64,000 bases of DNA from Planococcus liqunii (GTDB lineage: Bacteria > Bacillota > Bacilli > Bacillales_A > Planococcaceae): assembly GCF_030413595.1 (NCBI RefSeq), contig NZ_CP129238.1, forward strand, positions 1,054,001 through 1,118,000, in the 5' to 3' direction. How positions within the stretch are numbered: position 1 is the first letter of the stretch; each line of letters starts with the position of its first letter. This document shows positions 51,064 to 57,068 of the stretch, piece by piece. A program made the translations under genes and the position numbers. The notes below the pieces were generated by a model. That model did not search any database and was not told the origin of the DNA. It saw only the letters and a program-made list of their open reading frames with translations.

Positions 51064-51179
51064 AATTACCAAACGAAGATGGTAATTTGCGACGACGCAG
51101 CGAAGCGAGGAAGGAGTATTCCTTTAACGTCTTCATAGCAGAGTTCGCAAATTGTCACAGATGTTGATTTATATTATAC
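51064..51179 (+). other. Structured spacer between tRNA-Glu and tRNA-Val
   Basis: 116 bases with no gene. AAATTACC/GGTAATTT forms one hairpin, and AATTTGCGA (51084-51092) pairs with TCGCAAATT (51145-51153), enclosing GGAA-GGAGTA-TTCC. Neighbouring spacers in this cluster are mostly under 30 bases, so it stands out. Confidence 0.5.
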
Positions 51180-51255
51180 GGAGGATTAGCTCAGCTGGGA
51201 GAGCATCTGCCTTACAAGCAGAGGGTCGGCGGTTCGATCCCGTCATCCTCCACCA
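51180..51255 (+). tRNA. tRNA-Val (TAC)
   Basis: 76 bases with encoded CCA; anticodon loop CTTACAA. Confidence 0.96.
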
Positions 51256-51498
51256 TTTCCAACATACATAATTCCAGTAATGATTTGAAAAGTTTCTTCT
51301 ATTATATAAGATATTCCTTTAACGCTGAAATGCCTTACAAAGTGAATATAAGTATGATAAAGTAAGAACAATACGATCGTCGCGGATAGAAAAAATCGCT
51401 GAACGAAGACAACGATTAACACCGAAGCAGCCGAAAGGCGATGCAGGTGTCCATCAAGCGAAAGCGCAAGAGTAACACTGTATCACCTATATTATTGT
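51256..51498 (+). other. Long structured spacer between tRNA-Val and tRNA-fMet
   Basis: 243 bases without a gene. It contains a hairpin ACACC-GCA-GCC with GGC-TGC-GGTGT (51419-51450), a possible promoter (TTGAAA 51285-51290, 16 bases, TAAGAT 51307-51312), and the 13-mer TATTCCTTTAACG at 51312-51324, which also occurs in the previous spacer at 51117-51129. Confidence 0.45.
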
Positions 51499-51576
<78 letters not shown>

Positions 51577-51579
51577 AAA

Positions 51580-51655
51580 GGTCCCGTGGTGTAGCGGTTA
51601 ACATGCCTGCCTGTCACGCAGGAGATCGCCGGTTCGATCCCGGTCGGGACCGCCA
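51580..51655 (+). tRNA. tRNA-Asp (GTC)
   Basis: 76 bases with encoded CCA; anticodon loop CTGTCAC. Confidence 0.96.
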
Positions 51656-51673
51656 TTTTTATCTTAATTACGT

Positions 51674-51749
51674 GGGTCAGTAGCTCAGTTGGTAGAGCAT
51701 TAGATTGAAGCTCTAAGTGTCGGCGGTTCGATTCCGTCCTGACCCACCA
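51674..51749 (+). tRNA. tRNA-Phe (GAA)
   Basis: 76 bases with encoded CCA; anticodon loop TTGAAGC. Confidence 0.96.
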
Positions 51750-51773
51750 TTTTTTTATTTTTTAATTCTCCAT

Positions 51774-51849
<76 letters not shown>

Positions 51850-51852
51850 CTA

Positions 51853-51936
51853 GGTGGGGTAGCGAAGTGGCTAAACGCGGCGGACTGTAAATCCGCTCCT
51901 TCGGGTTCGGCAGTTCGAATCTGCCCCCCACCACCA
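51853..51936 (+). tRNA. tRNA-Tyr (GTA)
   Basis: 84 bases with long variable arm and encoded CCA; anticodon loop CTGTAAA. Only three bases separate it from tRNA-Thr. Confidence 0.96.
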
Positions 51937-51944
51937 GTTTTTAT

Positions 51945-52018
51945 AGGGGCATAGTTTAACGGTAGAACAGAGGTCTCCAAAACCTCCGATGTGGGTTCGA
52001 TTCCTACTGCCCCTGCCA
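51945..52018 (+). tRNA. tRNA-Trp (CCA)
   Basis: 74 bases with encoded CCA; anticodon loop CTCCAAA. Confidence 0.96.
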
Positions 52019-52037
52019 ATTTTAAATTTTATATGAT

Positions 52038-52114
52038 GGCGGTCGTGGCGAAGTGGTTAACGCACCGGATTGTGATTCCGGCACTCGGGGGTTCAATTCC
52101 CCTCGTCCGCCCCA
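52038..52114 (+). tRNA. tRNA-His (GTG), copy 1
   Basis: 77 bases including the encoded G at position -1 paired to the discriminator C, with CCA; anticodon loop TTGTGAT. The fifth acceptor pair appears to be T opposite T. Confidence 0.95.
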
Positions 52115-52157
52115 TGTTTTTTCTTTTAATAACTAATCGATATACCAATAATATTAT

Positions 52158-52234
52158 GGCGGTCGTGGCGAAGTGGTTAACGCACCGGATTGTGATTCCG
52201 GCACTCGGGGGTTCAATTCCCCTCGTCCGCCCCA
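52158..52234 (+). tRNA. tRNA-His (GTG), copy 2
   Basis: Identical to copy 1, exactly 120 bases downstream, a tandem duplication. The 43 bases between them share no similarity except the few bases just upstream. Confidence 0.95.
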
Positions 52235-52243
52235 TCCAATTAT

Positions 52244-52315
52244 TGGGGTATAGCCAAGCGGTAAGGCAACGGGTTTTGATCCCGTCATGCCCTGGTTCGA
52301 ATCCAGGTACCCCAG
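52244..52315 (+). tRNA. tRNA-Gln (TTG), no encoded CCA
   Basis: 72 bases ending in the discriminator G followed by CTT, so the 3' CCA must be added by CCA-adding enzyme; anticodon loop TTTTGAT. Confidence 0.94.
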
Positions 52316-52320
52316 CTTTT

Positions 52321-52395
52321 GCGGAAGTAGTTCAGTGGTAGAACGCCACCTTGCCAAGGTGGAGGTCGCGGGTTCGAACCCCGTCTTCCGCTCCA
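52321..52395 (+). tRNA. tRNA-Gly (GCC)
   Basis: 75 bases with encoded CCA; anticodon loop TTGCCAA. Confidence 0.96.
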
Positions 52396-52403
52396 AAAGT
52401 TAT

Positions 52404-52477
52404 GGCGGCATAGCCAAGTGGTAAGGCATGGGTCTGCAACACCCTTATCACCGGTTCGAGTCCGGTTGCCGCCTCCA
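52404..52477 (+). tRNA. tRNA-Cys (GCA)
   Basis: 74 bases with encoded CCA; anticodon loop CTGCAAC. Confidence 0.96.
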
Positions 52478-52486
52478 TCATAATTT

Positions 52487-52570
52487 GCCGGCGTGGCGGA
52501 ATTGGCAGACGCGCGGGACTCAAAATCCCGTTCCTTCACGGGAGTGTCGGTTCGACCCCGACCGCCGGTA
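52487..52570 (+). tRNA. tRNA-Leu (CAA), copy 1, no encoded CCA
   Basis: 84 bases with long variable arm; anticodon loop CTCAAAA. It ends GCCGGTA followed by TCA, so CCA is not encoded. Last gene of the cluster. Identical to 55327-55410. Confidence 0.95.
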
Positions 52571-52599
52571 TCAATTAAAAGGGCCTGCCTGCCCTTTAT

Positions 52600-52643
52600 A
52601 AACTTCCAGTTTTGATTTATTTCAAAACTGGAAGTTTTTTTTG
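52600..52643 (+). terminator. Terminator of the rrn-tRNA operon
   Basis: AACTTCCAGTTTTGA and TCAAAACTGGAAGTT form a 15-base-pair stem followed by TTTTTTT. A smaller hairpin AAAGGGC/GCCCTTT lies just upstream. Confidence 0.93.
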
Positions 52644-53570
52644 CTCATTTTAAAGAAAAGCCACGGTTTTTGTTTTCCATCAGAACTACGCTGACAGCAA
52701 CCTGTGAAAAATAGAATGAAGGCATGAAGGATAGTACATGTGCTGAATTTGTTGGACTGGCGCTGTTTTAATGAATGGCAATTGTCTCATACATGAATCT
52801 ATTCAAGAGAGGGAAGGACAGCGCAAGAAATGCTGCATTTGAGGATTGCCGCGTTAAAGAAAGAGTGAATTGCTTGAAGGCAGCATATGCAGCCGGGCAT
52901 TACTTCATTAACAAGTGACTAATGCTTAAAGCTTAAATATCAACTCTAAAAGCCATTCAGGCGATTTAAGAGAGAGTTATGATCAAGTAGAGAGAAATGG
53001 CTTAGAGCTGGCGCAGGAGTGTTTAAAGCATGTGCTATAGGAGAGGGACTTAACGCAATGTCTTATGTTCAAGAAACGGAATTTATAAAATGCTATGTGG
53101 CTTGATCAAGCATCACAGTCGCCTAAATCCTGTTTGCCCTTATAATCTTTGCAGAATCGAGCGAAGTGAATGAAAGCCCACTAGATTATACTAAAAACAG
53201 TTTTGTAAGCATGGGAGAAAGCAAAGTTGTTGCTGCAAAATGCTGCGATTGACAGGGAGAATTAAGGCAGTGGCGTCCAGAAAAATTAACTGATGCTATT
53301 ATCTTAAAAGCAAATCCTCCATAAGAGAGTATTACTTTAGAAAAAAATGAAACTATCCTTGCTATAGCTAAAGAGTAAGAAACAGTTGAATAATTACCTT
53401 CTTGTAGCATTTAGAGTCAAAATTTCTGGACTTTAATTGAAAAAAGGAGTATGTTATTTTCGTGGAAATTTTCAATATTACAGGATTGTAAATTTTATTA
53501 ATATAGTATGCAACTGATGTTAAATAGTATATTATATAAAAGCTTAGATTTTATTTTATGAATATAGCGG
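52644..53570. other. Roughly 0.9 kb without a recognisable gene
   Basis: No ribosome-binding-site-led frame of convincing length, RNA gene or mobile element was seen on either strand. The plus-strand frame from about 53028 to 53395 reads as several stretches broken by TGA or TAA (at 53103, 53124, 53250, 53322 and 53376), with the longest open run about 41 codons. A 46-codon ATG frame also occurs near 52770. This could be decayed coding sequence, but the statistics do not exceed chance. The end (53440-53570) is AT-rich and probably holds the promoter of the following operon. Confidence 0.4.
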
Positions 53571-53580
53571 AGGTAAGAAA

Positions 53581-54198
53581 ATGGCTTTCAAGAAGAAAGA
53601 TAAGTTTGCAGTTTTATTGGGTGAAATCGCATTGAATTTAAAAGAGAGTGCTGCTTATTTTGCGGATTATAAATTGCGGGAAATCAGCGATCTGAAAATA
53701 TTTTCGAACACGATGAAGGATTACGAAACCAAAGGGGACAATTATGTCCATACGATTATCCAGGACTTGAATCAAGCGTTCATCACGCCGATTGAACGCG
53801 AAGATATCTTGGCCCTTGCCATGACGATGGATGACGTGCTCGATGGGCTGGACCATACAGCTTCCATGTTTGAAATGTATTCGATTATTAATGCAGACGA
53901 GTTCATGCTGGAGTTTGTGGAAGCGATTCGCTTGAGTACGATTGAAATTGAAACTGCTGTAGATTTAATGTCTTCTAAGAAATTGCCTGCTATGAGAGAG
54001 CATGCGATTAAGATTAAAGATTATGAATCCCAATGCGATGTGACAAGACGCCACGCAATCAAACACTTATTCCAGACGGAAAAAGACCCGATTCGCATTA
54101 TCCAATACAAAGAAATCTACGAAGAACTTGAAGAAATTGCAGACCATTGCCAAAAGGTAGCAAATACATTCGAATCAATTATTATGAAAAACGCTTAA
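53581..54198 (+). CDS. DUF47-family protein (PhoU-like)
   Basis: A 205-residue all-helical protein of the DUF47/PhoU-like family, which in bacteria is nearly always encoded beside a Pit phosphate transporter and probably regulates its flux. Seen are the acidic-basic helices with ISDLKIFSNTMKDYETKGDNYVHTI, an E-x3-D metal-binding motif (MTMDDVLDGLD) and a DYESQCDVTRRHAIKHLF repeat of the same pattern, typical of PhoU-like bundles binding metal clusters. GCGGAGG precedes the ATG. Matches B. subtilis YkaA. The pit gene starts 15 bases later. Confidence 0.92.
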   Translation: MAFKKKDKFAVLLGEIALNLKESAAYFADYKLREISDLKIFSNTMKDYETKGDNYVHTIIQDLNQAFITPIEREDILALAMTMDDVLDGLDHTASMFEMYSIINADEFMLEFVEAIRLSTIEIETAVDLMSSKKLPAMREHAIKIKDYESQCDVTRRHAIKHLFQTEKDPIRIIQYKEIYEELEEIADHCQKVANTFESIIMKNA

Positions 54199-54213
54199 GG
54201 AGCAAGATGACCG

Positions 54214-55212
54214 ATGGATATGGTGCTGCTATTAACAGTTTTAATTGTCGTTTTTGCTGTAGTATTCGATTTTATCAACGGCTTTCATGATACGGCCAAC
54301 TCAATCGCTACGGCGGTTTCCACAAAAGCGTTGAAACCGCGCCATGCGATTATGCTGGCGGCAATTATGAACTTTGTTGGAGCTATGGCTTTTACCGGCG
54401 TTGCTAAAACAATTACAAAAGATATTGTGGATCCATTTACACTTACAAATGGAACAGTTGTAATCCTGGCAGCTTTATTGGCTGCTATTATTTGGAATTT
54501 GGTTACTTGGTACTACGGCATTCCGAGCAGCTCTTCTCATGCTTTGATTGGTTCGATCGCCGGAGCCGCAATTGCTGCAGCTGGTTTTACGGCTTTGAAT
54601 TACGGAGGATTTATAAAGATTCTTCAAGCATTGATCCTTTCGCCGGTGCTGGCTTTTGCAGTCGGTTATATTGTTTACAGCATATTTAAAGTGGTGTTTA
54701 AAAATAATAATTTGACGAAGACGAACCGCAATTTCCGCTTGATCCAGATTGCAACTGCTGCATTGCAATCGTTCTCGCACGGTACAAACGATGCCCAAAA
54801 AGCGATGGGGATTATTACCATGGCTTTGATTGTTAATAATTATCAAAGTTCTGATGATATTCAGTTATGGGTACAGGCGCTTTGTGCTCTTGCCATGGCT
54901 CTTGGAACATCTGTCGGCGGCTGGAGAATCATCAAAACCGTCGGCGGCAAGATTATGAAAATCCGTCCGGTTAACGGAGTGGCAGCTGACCTTACAGGAG
55001 CAGCTGTCATCTTCGGGGCAACGTTCATTCACTTGCCAGTGAGCACGACGCATGTAATTTCGTCATCCATCATGGGTGTCGGGGCTTCACACCGGCTGAA
55101 AGGCGTTAAATGGGGCACTGCTAAAACGATGCTGATTACATGGCTGATCACGATGCCGATATCAGCTCTGCTAGCTGGAAGCATCTATTTTATCCTTAAT
55201 ATTTTCCTTTAA
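54214..55212 (+). CDS. pit: Low-affinity inorganic phosphate transporter Pit
   Basis: A 332-residue polytopic membrane transporter importing metal-phosphate with protons. The duplicated PHO-4 signature is present: FDFINGFHDTANSIATAVST in the first half and SFSHGTNDAQKAMGIIT in the second, plus GIPSSSSHALIGSIAG and PVSTTHVISSSIMG. About ten helices. GGAGCAAG precedes the ATG. Likely co-translated with the DUF47 gene. No clear Pho box was found. Confidence 0.94.
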   Translation: MDMVLLLTVLIVVFAVVFDFINGFHDTANSIATAVSTKALKPRHAIMLAAIMNFVGAMAFTGVAKTITKDIVDPFTLTNGTVVILAALLAAIIWNLVTWYYGIPSSSSHALIGSIAGAAIAAAGFTALNYGGFIKILQALILSPVLAFAVGYIVYSIFKVVFKNNNLTKTNRNFRLIQIATAALQSFSHGTNDAQKAMGIITMALIVNNYQSSDDIQLWVQALCALAMALGTSVGGWRIIKTVGGKIMKIRPVNGVAADLTGAAVIFGATFIHLPVSTTHVISSSIMGVGASHRLKGVKWGTAKTMLITWLITMPISALLAGSIYFILNIFL

Positions 55213-55219
55213 AACAGGG

Positions 55220-55258
55220 AGTAGGAACGCCGGAATTCTGGCGTTCCTACTTTTTTTA
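55220..55258 (+). terminator. Terminator of the DUF47-pit operon
   Basis: GTAGGAACGCC, loop GGAATTCT, GGCGTTCCTAC, then TTTTTTT. Confidence 0.93.
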
Positions 55259-55326
55259 ATATTATTGTGAAAAACTATTGGTGTTTTGAATAATTTATGT
55301 TATATTTATTAATGTCCTTTTGACAT

Positions 55327-55410
55327 GCCGGCGTGGCGGAATTGGCAGACGCGCGGGACTCAAAATCCCGTTCCTTCACGGGAGTGTCGGTTCGACCCCG
55401 ACCGCCGGTA
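55327..55410 (+). tRNA. tRNA-Leu (CAA), copy 2, no encoded CCA
   Basis: Identical over all 84 bases to copy 1 at 52487-52570, with the same preceding T-rich context limited to a few bases. Ends GCCGGTA followed by TAC, so CCA is not encoded. It stands alone, with a possible promoter between the pit terminator and this gene. Confidence 0.95.
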
Positions 55411-55439
55411 TACTCATCATCGCCATGCCAAGCGATGAA

Positions 55440-55488
55440 CCTAAAAAGCCGATGTTCTGATTCTTTCAGAACATCGGCTTTTTTTATT
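55440..55488. terminator. Bidirectional terminator
   Basis: AAAAAGCCGATGTTCTG, loop, CAGAACATCGGCTTTTTTT. It stops tRNA-Leu transcription and the convergent secreted-protein gene, whose stop codon lies at its edge. Confidence 0.93.
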
Positions 55489-56023
55489 TTGCGAATTCAC
55501 AGCTTACGCGCTTGTTCTCCGGTGTGAACATTCCATCGGGGTTCTTTTTAAAGAGCCATGCGTGCAAGTCGTAATGCTGTCCTTTAGAGCCGTCGTGGTT
55601 ATCCATTGGGCCTTGGAATTTCTCGTTGAATAATACGGGTGTTTTGTCTGTTTCTTCTGCAGGCACATACCATTCAGCTGCGACGAGTTTATAGCTGCCG
55701 TCCTTCAGTGGCTCATAAACCAAGATTTCCGGTCTTTTGATGTGGAGTTTTGCGTCATCCGCGCGGTTCGGTTTGACCAAGTGAATCCCCATATTCGGTA
55801 CACAGGCTCCTGGAACTAATCCGGTGAATCCTTCATCCAGCGCAACATCGATGTCCCGGTACTTTTTAAGCGCTCTTTTGCTGATGGTCAGCTCCTTTTT
55901 CACAGTGAACTTGTAGTCGTAGTCGTCGCCACCGTTGTCGTGATGGCGTGGATGCGCACTGACTGATGACATGGCAGACAGGCTAAGAAATGCGACCATG
56001 ATGGCGACGAGAAACTTTTTCAT
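55484..56023 (-). CDS. Secreted hypothetical protein with His/Asp-rich N-terminus
   Basis: A 179-residue protein with a clear signal peptide (MKKFLVAIMVAFLSLSAM, cleaved near SVSA) and a mature start HPRHHDNGGDDYDY that could bind metal. The rest is a compact domain with GACVPNMGIHLVKP, a HLVKP-like His, paired ILVYEPLKDGSYKLVAAEWYVPAEE and WLFKKNPDGMF at the end. The pattern recalls the TTHB210-like (DUF5602) type of secreted bacterial domains, but this is recall, not a search. ATG behind AAGGAGGAAG. Function unknown. Confidence 0.7.
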   Translation of the reverse strand: MKKFLVAIMVAFLSLSAMSSVSAHPRHHDNGGDDYDYKFTVKKELTISKRALKKYRDIDVALDEGFTGLVPGACVPNMGIHLVKPNRADDAKLHIKRPEILVYEPLKDGSYKLVAAEWYVPAEETDKTPVLFNEKFQGPMDNHDGSKGQHYDLHAWLFKKNPDGMFTPENKRVSCEFAK

Positions 56024-56056
56024 TGTACTTCCTCCTTGATAAATATTTAATATATG

Positions 56057-56072
56057 TATCAATAAATTGATA
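56057..56072. promoter_or_regulatory. Perfect palindrome in the 5' leader of the secreted-protein gene
   Basis: TATCAATAAATTGATA, a 16-base perfect inverted repeat about 15 to 30 bases after the predicted transcription start and 33 bases before the ATG. Suits a repressor operator; the protein is unknown. Confidence 0.5.
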
Positions 56073-56086
56073 TTTAGTTCAACTAC

Positions 56087-56114
56087 ATTATATACCTGAT
56101 GATTTGAATTGCAA
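56087..56114 (-). promoter_or_regulatory. Promoter of the secreted-protein gene
   Basis: On the minus strand TTGCAA (56114-56109), a 16-base spacer and TATAAT (56092-56087). Confidence 0.6.
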
Positions 56115-56279
56115 GACAATTCCGTTAAATATTCAGAATATTTTATACGATTATTTCAATTCTTTTGTATTTGACTTCAACAGAGCAACTGGGAGTAAAC
56201 ATAAAGGGGGCTTGGCCAACAGATACACCAGCAATGTTTCTTTTTGCTATTTAAAAGGGTTGAAGAGGCGAGAAGTTGA

Positions 56280-56693
<414 letters not shown>

Positions 56694-57068
56694 GCAATGG
56701 CAGTAGAACTGGTTAGCAGTGAAAACAGTCTGAAATATAAAATTAAGTTCAATTGCTTCGTCATCAATGAGAGCCCTACAAAATACTTAAGTTGAATAAG
56801 CACCAATCGGTATTAGGAATGTAAGGCTCTCGCAAGCAGCATTCCGACTTAAGAAATACTGGGTATAATTGAAAAACAAAATGCGGATAGAAGGAAATTT
56901 ACAACTAAAAATCTAAGTGGGCAATCAATTACTTTTGCATCGTAAATATAAAGATACAACAATTTTTTCGGAAACTTGTTATCACGGAACGAATACCATA
57001 CAGTGAAGAATAGCAGAGACTTGCAGTCGTGGATAACAGAGAGGTGGAAGTTAGAAAGGGGCAGCCCC
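56694..57068. other. Non-coding stretch with alternative hairpins ahead of the ATPase
   Basis: 375 bases without a gene. GAGAGCC (near 56769) can pair with GGCTCTC (near 56826) over a long loop, and GGAATG with CATTCC nearby, two overlapping and mutually exclusive folds. A TATAAT -10 at 56863-56868 with TTCCGA 16 bases upstream may start a 190-base leader for the ATPase. Confidence 0.35.

Noticed and set aside
51991..52341. Open frame of about 116 codons crossing the tRNA-His genes and its minus-strand shadows
   Set aside because: It reads through tandem tRNA genes; the repeated protein segment simply reflects the duplicated tRNA-His.
52740..52915. ATG frame of about 46 codons in the gap after the rrn operon
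   Set aside because: No ribosome binding site, unusual composition and immediate stop upstream; chance length in this region.
52487..55410. Integrative element with attachment sites at the tRNA-Leu copies
   Set aside because: No integrase, excisionase, or phage gene between them; the repeat is a complete gene rather than a 3'-end core. Kept as an open question in findings.
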